A DNA stretch of 34,023 nucleotides from Bordetella parapertussis (GTDB taxonomy: Bacteria; Pseudomonadota; Gammaproteobacteria; Burkholderiales; SG8-39). The position numbers and the translations under genes were made by a program. Below the pieces are notes generated by a model that was not told the origin of the DNA, searched no databases, and saw only the letters and a program-made list of their open reading frames with translations. Where the stretch lies: NCBI GenBank assembly GCA_945885335.1, contig CAMCYY010000005.1, forward strand, positions 1-34,023, read 5' to 3'. Shown here piece after piece: positions 1-10,850 of this stretch (positions are counted from its first letter, which is position 1; the number at the start of each line of letters is the position of its first letter).

Positions 1-1
1 C

Positions 2-139
2 ATGTACGGCAAGCAGGTGCGAGGAATCGAGCGCAGCACGTTTGTACTCGACAGGAACCGCGTCATCCTGAAGGAATGGCGCGGTATCAAGGTTCCAGGA
101 CATGCCCAGGAGGTACTTGATTTTGTTAAAGCAATCTGA
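2..139 (+). CDS. bcp: Bcp-type peroxiredoxin (thiol peroxidase), C-terminal fragment; gene begins outside the window
   Basis: Manual translation of frame 2: MYGKQVRGIERSTFVLDRNRVILKEWRGIKVPGHAQEVLDFVKAI*, matching the Bcp C-terminal pattern (GIxRSTFxID...VKVxGHxxxVL). Not in the ORF track because it is short and truncated. Confidence 0.8.
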   Translation: MYGKQVRGIERSTFVLDRNRVILKEWRGIKVPGHAQEVLDFVKAI

Positions 140-185
140 CGCGTTCACCGCCACGGATTCCTCTCCTTCAACCGCCGACGCCTCA

Positions 186-1601
186 ATGCCCGCCCGAAAA
201 AAGCGCACGGCACGCAAGCCCCTTACCAAGCTGTTCGTTCTCGACACCAACGTGCTGATGCACGACCCCACCAGCCTGTTCCGCTTCGAGGAACACGACG
301 TCTTCCTCCCCATCATGACCCTGGAGGAACTCGACACCCACAAGATCGGCATGTCGGAAGTCTCGCGCAATGCGCGCCAGGCCAGCCGCTTCCTCGACGA
401 AATCATCAGCAAGCCCGGCGGCAAGATCCAGGACGGCATCACCCTGCAGCGCTACGACGCCGACTCGGCAACCGGCCGCATGTTCCTGCAGACCGAAGCC
501 ATGAACGGCGTGCTGCCTGCCAGCCTGCCCATCGGCAAGGCCGACAACCAGATCATCGGCGTGCTCATCTGGCTGCAGAAACAGGACCCGCAGCGCCAGG
601 TCATCCTGGTGTCCAAAGACATCAACATGCGGATCAAGGCACAGGCCCTGGGCCTGGCCGCCGAGGATTACTTCAACGACAAGGTGCTGGAGGACACGGA
701 CCTCCTCTACACCGGCGTGCGCGAACTGGGTGCTGGATTCTGGGAAGAGCATGGCAGCAACATGGAGTCCTGGAAAAAGGACGGCCGCACCTATTACCGC
801 ATCCGCGGACCGCTGTGCGGCCAGCTGCTGGTCAACGAGTTCGTCTATCAGGAGGGCGAGCGACCGCTGTACGCCACGGTAAAAGACGTGATGGACAAGA
901 CCGCGGTGCTGGAAACCATAAAGGACTTCACCCACACGAAGAACATGGTGTGGGGCATCATCGCCCGCAACCGCGAGCAGAACTTTGCGCTGAACATGCT
1001 GATGAATCCGGACATCGACTTCATCACCCTGCTCGGCCAGGCCGGCACCGGCAAGACGCTGCTGACCCTGGCTGCGGCCCTGATGCAGACGCTGGAATCC
1101 AAGCTCTATACCGAGATCATCATGACCCGCGTCACAATTCCGGTCGGCGAGGACATCGGCTTCCTGCCCGGCACCGAGGAAGAAAAAATGACACCGTGGA
1201 TGGGCGCGCTCGAGGACAACCTCGACGTGCTGAACAAGACTGACGATGAAGCCGGCGAATGGGGCCGCGCCGCCACGCGCGACCTGATCCGCTCCCGCAT
1301 CAAGATCAAGTCGCTCAACTTCATGCGCGGGCGAACGTTCCTGAAGAAATTCCTGATCATCGATGAAGCGCAGAACCTGACGCCCAAGCAGATGAAGACG
1401 CTGATCACCCGTGCCGGCCCAGGTACCAAGGTGGTCTGCCTGGGCAATATTGCGCAGATCGACACGCCCTACCTCACCGAGGGTTCGTCGGGCCTGACCT
1501 ACGTGGTGGACCGCATGAAGGGCTGGGCACACTGCGGCCACATCACACTGGCCCGTGGCGAACGCTCTCGGCTGGCGGATTACGCCGGCGAAGTGCTGTA
1601 A
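186..1601 (+). CDS. PIN domain-PhoH family ATPase (YlaK/PhoH2-like)
   Basis: N-terminal PIN motif FVLDTNVLMHDP; PhoH Walker A GQAGTGKTLL, GFLPGTEEEKMTPWMGAL, Walker B-like LIIDEAQNLTPKQMKTLITRAG. The ORF opens at 102, but ATG 186 (MPARKKRTARKPL...) is the more plausible start. Confidence 0.92.
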   Translation: MPARKKRTARKPLTKLFVLDTNVLMHDPTSLFRFEEHDVFLPIMTLEELDTHKIGMSEVSRNARQASRFLDEIISKPGGKIQDGITLQRYDADSATGRMFLQTEAMNGVLPASLPIGKADNQIIGVLIWLQKQDPQRQVILVSKDINMRIKAQALGLAAEDYFNDKVLEDTDLLYTGVRELGAGFWEEHGSNMESWKKDGRTYYRIRGPLCGQLLVNEFVYQEGERPLYATVKDVMDKTAVLETIKDFTHTKNMVWGIIARNREQNFALNMLMNPDIDFITLLGQAGTGKTLLTLAAALMQTLESKLYTEIIMTRVTIPVGEDIGFLPGTEEEKMTPWMGALEDNLDVLNKTDDEAGEWGRAATRDLIRSRIKIKSLNFMRGRTFLKKFLIIDEAQNLTPKQMKTLITRAGPGTKVVCLGNIAQIDTPYLTEGSSGLTYVVDRMKGWAHCGHITLARGERSRLADYAGEVL

Positions 1602-1615
1602 AGCGCGACAAGTAC

Positions 1616-1642
1616 CGGGGTCGTGTCGAAGACATGACCCCG
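1616..1642 (+). terminator. Strong hairpin downstream of phoH-like gene, candidate terminator
   Basis: CGGGGTCGTGTC-GAA-GACATGACCCCG: 12-bp stem with one G.U pair and a 3-nt loop, 15 nt after the stop codon. No clear U-tract follows. Confidence 0.45.
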
Positions 1643-1720
1643 TATCGCTTTGTTCGGGGTGCGTAAAAGGGCGTAAAGCCCTAAAATCCGCGCCTGTCCC
1701 TCATTCCTGCTGACGCTCTG

Positions 1721-4153
1721 ATGCTTCCGAACATGAACGCCCCCATTGACGTGTCCTTTTTCGCGCGCAACGCGACGCCGCTGCCCAGCTATCGCAAGTA
1801 CTGGGCCGCGCGCTTTGGCACAGCCCCGTTCTTGCCCATGAGCCGGGCGGAAATGGACGCCCTGGGCTGGGACAGCTGCGACATCATCATCGTCACGGGC
1901 GATGCCTATGTGGACCACCCGAGCTTCGGCATGGCCGTGATCGGGCGGGCGCTCGAGGCGCAAGGTTTTCGTGTCGGCATCATCGCCCAACCCGATTGGC
2001 AAAGCGCGGAGCCGTTCAAGGCGCTGGGCCGGCCGAACCTGTTTTTCGGCGTCACCGCCGGCAACATGGACTCCATGATCAACCGCTACACGGCCGACCG
2101 GAAAATCCGTTCCGATGACGCCTACACACCCGGCGATGTCGGCGGCAAGCGTCCTGACCGCGCCGCCGTGGTGTATTCACAACGTTGCCGCGAAGCGTTC
2201 AAGGACGTACCCGTCATCCTCGGCGGCATCGAGGGCTCGCTGCGTCGCATCGCGCATTACGACTACTGGCAGGATAAGGTGCGCCGCTCCGTTGTCATCG
2301 ATGCCAAGTGCGACCTGCTGCTGTATGGCAACGCCGAACGCGCCATTGTGGAAATCGCCCACCGCCTCGCTGCCAAAGAGCCTGTGGCGAGCATGACCGA
2401 CATCCGCGGCACCGCCTTCGTGCGCCGCACCGGTGACGAATCCGCACAGGGCTGGACCGAGATCGATTCGACCAGCGTGGACGAGCCGGGACGGACGGAC
2501 GCGCACATCAACCCGTACATGCTGATTTCCGAGCAGGCCAAGGCACAGGGAACGACCTGCGCAAAGGAAGATGCCGGGCAGGACGGCGCGGCGCAGGCCG
2601 CTGCAGGCATCAAACCGCTGACCTTCACCCCGAATCCGAATTTACGTTCGAACCTGCCGGCAAAACCGAAGGCGCTGGCGCGCGATCGCACTGTCATCCG
2701 CCTGCCCTCGTATGAGCGGGTCAGAAGCGATCCGGTGCTGTACGCCCATGCAAATCGCGTGCTGCACCTGGAAACGAATCCGGGCAACGCCCGCGCACTG
2801 GTGCAGGCGCATGAGATCAAGGCCGGCGACACCAGCACAGCGCGCGATGTGTGGATCAATCCGCCGCCGGTGCCACTGAGCACGGCGGAGATGGACCACA
2901 TCTTCGACCTGCCCTATGCGCGCTCGCCGCACCCGGCCTATGCCGATGAAAAAGGCGGTCACGACGGCGAAACGAAAATTCCCGCCTGGGAAATGATCCG
3001 CTTCAGCGTCAACATCATGCGCGGCTGCTTCGGCGGCTGCACCTTCTGCTCCATCACCGAACACGAGGGCCGCATCATCCAGAGCCGCTCCGAGGATTCG
3101 GTGATCCGTGAAGTCGAGGCCATCCGCGACTCGGTGAAGGGCTTTACCGGCGTGATTTCCGATCTCGGCGGCCCCACCGCGAACATGTACCGCATCGGCT
3201 GCAAGTCACCGGAAATCGAGTCCGCCTGTCGCAAGCCAAGCTGCGTCTATCCCGGCATCTGCCAGAACCTGAACACCGACCATTCGGCGCTGATTCACAT
3301 GTACCGCCGCACCCGAGCGCTGAAGGGCGTAAAGAAAGTGCTCATCGGTTCAGGCCTCCGCTACGACCTCGCCATCCAGTCGCCCGAGTACGTGAAGGAA
3401 CTGGTTACGCACCATGTCGGCGGTTACCTGAAGATCGCCCCTGAACATACCGAGCAGGGCCCGCTGTCGAAGATGATGAAACCTGGCGTGGGCACCTACG
3501 ACACGTTCAAGCGCATGTTCGAGCAATACTCCGCCGAAGCCGGCAAGAAGCAATTCCTCGTCCCGTACTTCATCGCCGCCCATCCGGGCACCAGCGATGA
3601 GGACATGATGAATCTTGCCGTTTGGCTGAAGGAAAACGGCTTTCGCGCCGACCAGGTGCAAACTTTCTACCCTTCACCCATGGCCACCGCGACCGCGATG
3701 TATCACTCCGGTAAAAATCCGCTGCGCAAGATCACGCGCGACAGCGAGATTGTGGACATTGTGCGCGGCGAGCGCCGCCGCCGGCTGCACAAGGCCTTCC
3801 TGCGCTACCACGACTCGAACAACTGGCCGTTGCTGCGCGACGCGCTCAAGCTCATGGGGCGTTCCGACCTGATCGGCAATGGCAAGCACCACCTCATTCC
3901 CTGGTGGCAGCCTGCGACCGACGGCAGCTACAGCAGCCCGCGGCACAAGAATTCCACGGGGACTGCGGCCAGGGCCACGCCTGCCGCGCGGATAGCGCGC
4001 GCTGGCACGGCGCCTCGGAAGGGTATCCTGCTGACCCAGCACACCGGCCTGCCGCCGCGCGCAGGCACCGGCACAAGGCCAGTAAGTCTGCGCAATGGGA
4101 AGCCCGGCATCGCGAAATTCGGCGGTGCCAGGCCGGCGCGAAAAAAGGCCTGA
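1721..4153 (+). CDS. YgiQ family radical SAM protein
   Basis: 810 aa; radical SAM CxxxCxxC as [42 protein letters not shown] and typical YgiQ basic C-terminal tail. Confidence 0.95.
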   Translation: MLPNMNAPIDVSFFARNATPLPSYRKYWAARFGTAPFLPMSRAEMDALGWDSCDIIIVTGDAYVDHPSFGMAVIGRALEAQGFRVGIIAQPDWQSAEPFKALGRPNLFFGVTAGNMDSMINRYTADRKIRSDDAYTPGDVGGKRPDRAAVVYSQRCREAFKDVPVILGGIEGSLRRIAHYDYWQDKVRRSVVIDAKCDLLLYGNAERAIVEIAHRLAAKEPVASMTDIRGTAFVRRTGDESAQGWTEIDSTSVDEPGRTDAHINPYMLISEQAKAQGTTCAKEDAGQDGAAQAAAGIKPLTFTPNPNLRSNLPAKPKALARDRTVIRLPSYERVRSDPVLYAHANRVLHLETNPGNARALVQAHEIKAGDTSTARDVWINPPPVPLSTAEMDHIFDLPYARSPHPAYADEKGGHDGETKIPAWEMIRFSVNIMRGCFGGCTFCSITEHEGRIIQSRSEDSVIREVEAIRDSVKGFTGVISDLGGPTANMYRIGCKSPEIESACRKPSCVYPGICQNLNTDHSALIHMYRRTRALKGVKKVLIGSGLRYDLAIQSPEYVKELVTHHVGGYLKIAPEHTEQGPLSKMMKPGVGTYDTFKRMFEQYSAEAGKKQFLVPYFIAAHPGTSDEDMMNLAVWLKENGFRADQVQTFYPSPMATATAMYHSGKNPLRKITRDSEIVDIVRGERRRRLHKAFLRYHDSNNWPLLRDALKLMGRSDLIGNGKHHLIPWWQPATDGSYSSPRHKNSTGTAARATPAARIARAGTAPRKGILLTQHTGLPPRAGTGTRPVSLRNGKPGIAKFGGARPARKKA

Positions 4154-4154
4154 C

Positions 4155-4574
4155 ATGGAACGCAGGCGCCAGGCCGACACAAAAAGTCCGGTAACGGATG
4201 CCGAATGGCGCGCCCGGCTGACCCCATTGCAATACAACGTCGCACGCAAACGCGGCACGGAACGCGCAAACAGCGGCGAATGCCTTACAGACACATTGAC
4301 CGGAATCTACCGCTGCGCCGGCTGCGACACGCCCCTGTTCGGATCGGCAGCGAAGTTCGACGCCGGATTCGGCTGGCCGGCTTACCGCGCCCCGCTGACT
4401 CCGGAATGCATACGCACAACAGAAGACCATGCCTGGTTCCAGCGCCGCATCGAGGTGTCCTGTGCCATCTGTGATGCCCACCTCGGACACCTGGCCGACG
4501 ACGGCGTCACCCCGGACAATTCGCATTACTGCATCAACTCGGTGGCGCTGAAATTCGAGCCCGCCGGGGACTGA
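4155..4574 (+). CDS. msrB: Peptide-methionine (R)-S-oxide reductase (MsrB)
   Basis: Two Zn CxxC motifs (CAGC, CAIC), GWPAY, CDAHLGH, catalytic HYCINS. ATG at 4155 lies just after the ygiQ stop. Confidence 0.88.
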   Translation: MERRRQADTKSPVTDAEWRARLTPLQYNVARKRGTERANSGECLTDTLTGIYRCAGCDTPLFGSAAKFDAGFGWPAYRAPLTPECIRTTEDHAWFQRRIEVSCAICDAHLGHLADDGVTPDNSHYCINSVALKFEPAGD

Positions 4575-4631
4575 TCGGCTGCAGGGGCTGGCCGGCGCAG
4601 TGAGGCACGGTGCCACGGCTATAATGACGCC

Positions 4632-5171
4632 ATGAAATTCCTTTTCGACCTGTTCCCCGTCATCCTGTTTTTCATCGCCTTCAAGGCCGCCGACATCTAT
4701 GTCGCCACCGTGGTCGCGATCGTCGCCACATTCGCGCAAATCGGCTGGCTGAAGTTCAGGCGCCGCAAGGTCGACACCATGCTGTGGGTCAGCCTGGCCA
4801 TTATCGTGGTATTCGGCGGTGCCACACTGCTGTTGCATGATGAAACCTTCATCAAGTGGAAGCCGACCATCCTCTACTGGCTGTTCGCACTGGCGCTGAC
4901 GCTGTCACCGCTGCTGACCGGAAAAAACCTCATCCGCGCCATGATGGGTGCGCAGATGGAGTTGCCGGAACCGGTGTGGGCGAAGCTCAACTGGGCCTGG
5001 GCTGCCTTCTTTGCGGCCATGGGCTGCGCGAACATCTACATCGCCTTCAATTACACGACCGACACCTGGGTAACCTTCAAACTATTCGGCGGCATGGGCC
5101 TGATGCTGGTGTTCGTCATCGGACAGGCCTTGTACCTGTCGCGCTATATCCAGGATAAACCGCAACCGTGA
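4632..5171 (+). CDS. yciB: Inner membrane septation protein A (YciB/IspZ family)
   Basis: [39 protein letters not shown]..., multi-[35 protein letters not shown]. Confidence 0.94.
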   Translation: MKFLFDLFPVILFFIAFKAADIYVATVVAIVATFAQIGWLKFRRRKVDTMLWVSLAIIVVFGGATLLLHDETFIKWKPTILYWLFALALTLSPLLTGKNLIRAMMGAQMELPEPVWAKLNWAWAAFFAAMGCANIYIAFNYTTDTWVTFKLFGGMGLMLVFVIGQALYLSRYIQDKPQP

Positions 5172-5470
5172 CCCCTCCGGCCACGCTCCATCCGTCCGAC
5201 CTCGCCACGGGCTTGACTGCGCGCATACGCCAGCACCTGTCCGTACTGACCCCAGAGGCCGTGGATATTACCGATGATTCAGCCGACCATGCCGGCCATC
5301 CCGGTGCCGCCTCGGGCGGCGGACACTTCCACCTCACCATCATTTCACGGAACTTTGCGGGCAAAAACCGCATCGAAAGGCACCGCATGGTTTATGCGGC
5401 GCTGAAACCGTTAATGCTGCACGAAATCCATGCGCTGGCCATCATCGCGCATACCCCGGATGAGCTATGA
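5168..5470 (+). CDS. BolA family protein
   Basis: [41 protein letters not shown]...EIHALAI; GTG start overlaps the yciB stop (GTGA). Confidence 0.88.
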   Translation: MTPPATLHPSDLATGLTARIRQHLSVLTPEAVDITDDSADHAGHPGAASGGGHFHLTIISRNFAGKNRIERHRMVYAALKPLMLHEIHALAIIAHTPDEL

Positions 5471-5516
5471 TTCTTTTTCGCTCCAACCCCTATTGGTTCA
5501 AGAAACAGGAATTGTC

Positions 5517-6365
5517 ATGAAATCAACCACGTCGTATCTGGCCTTCGCCCTGATTCTGGCCGCAGCAGCCCCCCTCGCCCTTGCCCAGACCAAGCCAGCG
5601 CCGAGTATTCCAGGCGTCACGCCGCCGGGCGCACAAGCACCCGCCGCCGCCAAACCGGTGACGGTCAACGGCAAGCCCATTTCCAAGGCGCGCATGGATT
5701 TCATCATCAAGCAACGCGCCGCCCAGGGCCAGCCGGACAACGATCAGGTCCGCCGTGCGCTGCTCGAGCGCATGGTCGACCAGGAAGTCGCCGTACAGGA
5801 AGCCGAGCGCAAGGGCCTGGCCAAGAACTCGGAAACACAGATGGAAATCGAATTGGCCCGCCAGGAGATCCTCACCCGAGCGCTGTTCACCGACTACATG
5901 AAAGCGCGCCCGATCAAGGACGACGCGCTCAAGACGCAATACGAGACGATCAAGGCCCAGCGCGGAGAAAAGGAATACAAGGCGCGCCATATCCTGGTGG
6001 ACACCGAAGGCGCTGCAAAGGACATCACGGACAAGCTGAAAAAGGGAGAGAAGTTCGAGGACCTGGCCAAACAATCCAAGGACCCGGGATCCAAGGATCG
6101 CGGTGGCGACCTCGACTGGGCCGCACCCAGCAATTACGTCAAGCCGTTCGCCGACGCTCTGGTAAAACTCGACAAGGGCAAGGTCACCGATGCGCCAGTG
6201 CAGTCCCAGTTCGGCTGGCACGTGATCCGCCTGGATGACGTACGCTCAACCCAGTTCCCGCCGTTTGACCAGGTCAAACCGCAGTTGCTGAACGCCACGC
6301 AGCAGCAGGAGTTCCAGAAAATGATGGGGGAACTGCGGGCCAAGGCAAAAATCGAATTGCCTTAA
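5517..6365 (+). CDS. Periplasmic parvulin-type peptidylprolyl isomerase (PpiC/SurA-like)
   Basis: Signal peptide MKSTTSYLAFALILAAAAPLALAQ; rotamase core YKARHILVDTEG...FEDLAKQSKDPGSKDRGGDLDW...VQSQFGWHVIRLDD. Confidence 0.92.
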   Translation: MKSTTSYLAFALILAAAAPLALAQTKPAPSIPGVTPPGAQAPAAAKPVTVNGKPISKARMDFIIKQRAAQGQPDNDQVRRALLERMVDQEVAVQEAERKGLAKNSETQMEIELARQEILTRALFTDYMKARPIKDDALKTQYETIKAQRGEKEYKARHILVDTEGAAKDITDKLKKGEKFEDLAKQSKDPGSKDRGGDLDWAAPSNYVKPFADALVKLDKGKVTDAPVQSQFGWHVIRLDDVRSTQFPPFDQVKPQLLNATQQQEFQKMMGELRAKAKIELP

Positions 6366-6419
6366 ATACGGACGCGCTGCGCGCGCCGGATTACCTCTGC
6401 GGGCTTGAACCGACGCTTA

Positions 6420-6800
6420 CGCGCGGTTTATCCCGCAGTTTTTATTTGTAGGTCTGGAAATCGTTCCAAGGTTACGATCAGAGGCGAAACTCGTCGCACA
6501 TATGGGTTTCCCCTTTGGGGGTGCCGAGAAGCGCAACGAGCCGAGGGGTTTTCCACGAGGACTGTCTGAGCCGCGAGCGAAGCGAAGACGGCGAGTTCTG
6601 CAGTGGCCGAGGGGAGTGAGTATCGCAGGGTAGTTCTGGCGCGATAGCGCCAGAACCGTCACCGCAGGGGTCGCCTTTCTTTGGTGACTTTCTTTGGGGA
6701 AGCAAAGAAAGTCACTCGGCCACGCCGAAATAAAAACTCAACAGAAAATCAAAAGCTGGATTCCCGCCTTCGCGGGAATGACGGAATTTAAATTCAGGGG
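6420..6800. repeat. Structured intergenic element, probably a dispersed repeat (several hairpins)
   Basis: Between convergent ppiC-like and purL. Contains GTTCTGGCGC-gata-GCGCCAGAAC (6633-6656), GTGACTTTCTTTG-gggaag-CAAAGAAAGTCAC (6684-6715), ATTCCCGC-cttc-GCGGGAAT (6760-6779). Only a single copy lies in this window, so repeat status is inferred. Confidence 0.5.
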
Positions 6801-6805
6801 TGCGA

Positions 6806-9800
6806 CTACCCCACCCACTTCCGTGCATTGCGGAACAACCGCATCCACGGCGTATCCCCATCCCACTCCTTCGGATGCCAGGACATCTGCTCCGGCCGGA
6901 AAATCCGCTCCGGATGCGGCATCAGGATCGTGAAACGGCCGTCTGCAGTGGTCAGGCCGGTGATGCCGTCCGGCGAACCATTCGGATTCATCGGATACGT
7001 CGTCGCGATCGCACCGCGGTTATCTACGTAACGCAAGGACACCTTCGCCGCCTGCTGCGCCTGCGCCGAATCGAACACCGCTCGGCCTTCGCCATGCGCC
7101 GTTACCACCGGCATGCGGCTGCCGGCCATGCCGGCAAAGAACAGGGATGGGCTGTCTGTCACTTCCACCATGACCAGACGCGCTTCGAATTGTTCCGAGC
7201 GGTTTTTCAGGAAACGCGGCCAGTGCGCCGCACCCGGGATCAGGTCACGCAGGTGGCTCATCATCTGGCAGCCATTGCACACCCCCAGCGAGAACACGTC
7301 GCTGCGGTTGAAAAATGCCTCGAACTGCTCGCGCGCCCGGGGATTGAGCAGAATGGACTTCGCCCAGCCGGCCCCGGCGCCCAGCACATCGCCATAGGAA
7401 AACCCGCCGCAGGCGACAACGCCCTTGAACTCGGCCAGCGATATGCGGCCGGCAATGATGTCGCTCATGTGCACGTCACGCGCCGCGAAACCCGCGCGAT
7501 CAAAAGCCGCTGCCATCTCGACCTGCCCGTTCACGCCCTGCTCGCGCAAGATGGCAATCGTGGGCCGTATGCCTTTCGCAATAAAGGGCGCCGCGACATC
7601 CTCATTGGCGTCAAACGTCAGTTGCGCGCCCAGCCCGGGATCGGCAACGTCCAGCACACGGTCAAACTCTTCCTGCGCGCACTCCGGATTGTCGCGCAGG
7701 GCCTGCAGGCGATACGTGACTTCCGACCAGGCCTGCTGCAGCTTGATGCGCGCCACACTGAACACCGGCTTGGCATTGCGCACAATGCGCACTTCGTCAC
7801 GCACATTCGGCGCACCGATCAGCAATGCCGGCAGGCGCGCTTCGCGAAGGCGTTCCAGCACCTTGCGGCGATCGGCCGCGCGCACCTGAATCACCGCGCC
7901 GAGTTCCTCGGCAAACAGCGCTGCAAACACCCGATCCTGATCACGGCCATACATGATCTCGGGCCTGCGCTCGCTGCCGTCGATGTCGTGGGCTACGGCG
8001 TCATATGCCAGCATGTCCACGTTCAGCGTGACGCCAACATGACTGGCAAAGGCCATTTCACAGACCGTGGCGAACAGCCCCCCGTCAGACCGGTCGTGAT
8101 AAGCGAGCAGCAGCCCGTCGCGATTCAGTGCCTGCACCGTCTCGAAAAAGCGCTTCATCATTCCCGCATCATCCAGGTCCGGCGCCTCGTTGCCGAAACC
8201 GCCACACACCTGCGCCAGCATGGAGCCGCCGAGGCGATTCCTGCCGTTACCCAGGTCGATCAGCAGCAATTCGGTATCACCGACATCCGTGCGCAATTGC
8301 GGCGTCAGCACGCGCCGCACATCCTCGCAGGGGGCAAATGCGGACACAATCAGCGACAGCGGTGCCACGACCTCCTTCTGCACGCCCCCATCAGTCCAGG
8401 TGGTACGCATGGACAGGGAATCCTTGCCCACCGGGATGCTGATACCCAGTGCCGGGCACAGTTCAATGGCAACGGCATGCACCGTATCGAACAGCGCGGC
8501 GTCCTCGCCCGGATAACCCGCGGCAGCCATCCAGTTTGCCGACAGCTTGATGCGCCCCAGTTCCACCGGCGCTGCGGCCAGGTTCGTCAGCGCCTCGCCC
8601 ACCGCCATGCGGCCGGAGGCCGGCGCATTGATGGCGGCGATCGGCGCACGCTCGCCCATGGAATAGGCTTCACCCGCAGTGCCACGGAACCCGAGCAGCG
8701 TCACCGCGCAATCGGCCACCGGCACCTGCCAGGGACCGACATTCGGATCGCGCGAGCACAGCCCGCCAACGGTGCGGTCACCAATCGAAATCAGGAAATT
8801 CTTGTTCGCCACGGTTGGCGAACGCAATACCCGGTAACACGCTTCTTCCAGCGTGACAGCCGTCGGCGAAAACGCCTCGCCCATAGTCGCAACATGCTTC
8901 ACGTCGCGCGTCATGCGCGGCGGCTTGCCGAGCAACGCCTCCATGCTCATGTCTACTGGCGCGTTGTCAAAATGGGCGTCCTCGACACGCAGCTGCCCTT
9001 CGGCGGTGGCAGTGCCCAGCACCGAAAAGGGGCAACGCTCGCGCTCACAGATGGCGGTAAAACGCGCCAGTTCGCCTGGCGCAATCGCCAGTACATAGCG
9101 CTCCTGCGACTCGTTGCACCATACCTCGCGCGGCGTCATGCCCGGCTCTTCATTCGGAATGGCGCGCAGGTCCAGCCGCGCACCACGGCCCGAGCCATGC
9201 GCCAGTTCCGGCAGCGCATTGGACAATCCGCCGGCGCCAACGTCGTGTATGGACAGCACCGGATTGTCGTCGCCCAGTTGCCAGCAGCGGTCAATGACCT
9301 CTTGCACGCGGCGCTCGATCTCGGCATTGCCGCGCTGCACGGAATCGAAGTCCAGGTTTTCGGTATTCGTGCCTGTGGCCATGCTGGAGGCGGCACCGCC
9401 GCCCATGCCGATCAGCATGCCAGGGCCGCCGAGCTGGATCAGCAGCGAGCCGGGTGGAATGTCGAGCTTCGCGGTATGGCTATCACTGATGTTGCCGATG
9501 CCGCCGGCAATCATGATGGGCTTGTGATAACCCCGCATCACCCCACCGACTTTCGCCTCGAAAGTGCGGAAGTAACCTGCAAGGTTGGGTCGACCAAATT
9601 CATTGTTGAATGCTGCGGCCCCGATGGGACCGTCCAGCATGATCTGCAGCGCCGACGCAATGCGCCCCGGCTTGCCTTCACTCTGTTCCCAGGGCTGCTC
9701 GTAACCCGGAATACGCAGATGCGAAACCGAAAAACCGCACAGCCCGGCCTTGGGCTTGGCGCCACGGCCCGTGGCACCCTCGTCGCGAATCTCGCCACCG

Positions 9801-10741
9801 GCCCCCGTCGAAGCCCCCGGATAGGGAGAAATTGCCGTCGGGTGGTTGTGCGTTTCGACCTTCATCAGCGTATGGGTCAGCTCGTCGCTGAAGCGGTAGC
9901 CGCCTTTGGCATCCGGATAAAAGCGCTCGATGCGGCGTCCCTCCATCACCGCCGCATTGTCTGCATAGGCGATGATGGTGTGCTGCGGGTTCAGCTTGTG
10001 CGTGACACGCACCATGCCGAACAGCGTTTCCTCCCGCGCCTCACCGTCAATCACCCAGGAAGCATTGAAGATCTTGTGCCGGCAATGCTCGGAATTGGCC
10101 TGCGCGAACATGGTGAGTTCCACATCGGTGGGATTACGCCCCAGTGCGCGGAAATGATCCAGCAGGTATTCGATTTCGTCGGGAGCGAGCGCGAGGCCCA
10201 TGGCCGTATTGGCCGCCTCCAGCGCAGCGCGCCCACCACCGATGACATCCACCTGGGCCAGCGGCTTTGGCTCAATGTGCCTGAACAGGGCCTCGGCGTC
10301 ATCAGCCGAGGCAAGGAGGGATTCGGTCATGCGGTCGTGCAGCAAGGCCTCGACCGCCGCGCGATGCTGCGCAAGTGCTGCACCGGCCTTGAGTGTCCAC
10401 ACCACGCCGCGCTCCAGGCGCAATACCGCGTCCATGCCGCATTGCCGCGCGATGTCGGTCGCCTTGGAGGACCACGGGGAGATGGTGCCAATGCGCGGTA
10501 CCACCAGGATGGACAATGCTCCCGGTGGCGTCGGAGCGGCCGCCATGGCAGCACCATCGTCCAGCAATTCGGTCAGCCGACGCTGTTCATCTTCGAAAAG
10601 CGCCCGGCGGGTCTCCGCAATATGCAGGAATTGCGCTGTGGCCACGCCCAGAGAGGGATGAACCGCGGCAAGCCGGGAATTGAGCTTTTCAAGCCGGAAG
10701 GCTGAGAGGGCTGGGCCTCCGTGCAACTTGAGAATCGGCAT
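6806..10741 (-). CDS. purL: Phosphoribosylformylglycinamidine synthase
   Basis: 1311 aa; [59 protein letters not shown]-terminal glutaminase [24 protein letters not shown]. Confidence 0.98.
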   Translation of the reverse strand: MPILKLHGGPALSAFRLEKLNSRLAAVHPSLGVATAQFLHIAETRRALFEDEQRRLTELLDDGAAMAAAPTPPGALSILVVPRIGTISPWSSKATDIARQCGMDAVLRLERGVVWTLKAGAALAQHRAAVEALLHDRMTESLLASADDAEALFRHIEPKPLAQVDVIGGGRAALEAANTAMGLALAPDEIEYLLDHFRALGRNPTDVELTMFAQANSEHCRHKIFNASWVIDGEAREETLFGMVRVTHKLNPQHTIIAYADNAAVMEGRRIERFYPDAKGGYRFSDELTHTLMKVETHNHPTAISPYPGASTGAGGEIRDEGATGRGAKPKAGLCGFSVSHLRIPGYEQPWEQSEGKPGRIASALQIMLDGPIGAAAFNNEFGRPNLAGYFRTFEAKVGGVMRGYHKPIMIAGGIGNISDSHTAKLDIPPGSLLIQLGGPGMLIGMGGGAASSMATGTNTENLDFDSVQRGNAEIERRVQEVIDRCWQLGDDNPVLSIHDVGAGGLSNALPELAHGSGRGARLDLRAIPNEEPGMTPREVWCNESQERYVLAIAPGELARFTAICERERCPFSVLGTATAEGQLRVEDAHFDNAPVDMSMEALLGKPPRMTRDVKHVATMGEAFSPTAVTLEEACYRVLRSPTVANKNFLISIGDRTVGGLCSRDPNVGPWQVPVADCAVTLLGFRGTAGEAYSMGERAPIAAINAPASGRMAVGEALTNLAAAPVELGRIKLSANWMAAAGYPGEDAALFDTVHAVAIELCPALGISIPVGKDSLSMRTTWTDGGVQKEVVAPLSLIVSAFAPCEDVRRVLTPQLRTDVGDTELLLIDLGNGRNRLGGSMLAQVCGGFGNEAPDLDDAGMMKRFFETVQALNRDGLLLAYHDRSDGGLFATVCEMAFASHVGVTLNVDMLAYDAVAHDIDGSERRPEIMYGRDQDRVFAALFAEELGAVIQVRAADRRKVLERLREARLPALLIGAPNVRDEVRIVRNAKPVFSVARIKLQQAWSEVTYRLQALRDNPECAQEEFDRVLDVADPGLGAQLTFDANEDVAAPFIAKGIRPTIAILREQGVNGQVEMAAAFDRAGFAARDVHMSDIIAGRISLAEFKGVVACGGFSYGDVLGAGAGWAKSILLNPRAREQFEAFFNRSDVFSLGVCNGCQMMSHLRDLIPGAAHWPRFLKNRSEQFEARLVMVEVTDSPSLFFAGMAGSRMPVVTAHGEGRAVFDSAQAQQAAKVSLRYVDNRGAIATTYPMNPNGSPDGITGLTTADGRFTILMPHPERIFRPEQMSWHPKEWDGDTPWMRLFRNARKWVG

Positions 10742-10850
10742 GGCGGGCGTGTCGTTAAAGCCGAATTATACCCGGAAGGTCATCACCGACCGGCCCGCGG
10801 CGACCAACGCGAACTTCGCTTGCAGCCCACACCGGACCCTCAGCAAGGCC

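Noticed and set aside
183-1541. 452-aa minus-strand ORF opposite phoH
   Set aside because: Shadow ORF of a clear PIN-PhoH gene; no recognisable motif.
1668-1690. AGGGC-GTAAA-GCCCT mini hairpin before ygiQ
   Set aside because: 5-bp stem is too short to claim as a feature without conservation.
6417-6705. Small minus-strand ORFs (81 and 75 aa) in the intergenic element
   Set aside because: They overlap hairpins and each other in different frames. Such ORFs are typical of mis-annotated repeats.
6800-10705. 1301-codon open frame antisense to purL
   Set aside because: Opposite strand of an unambiguous purL. Arg/His/Gln-rich translation with no domain pattern; long antisense ORFs are expected from GC-biased codon usage.
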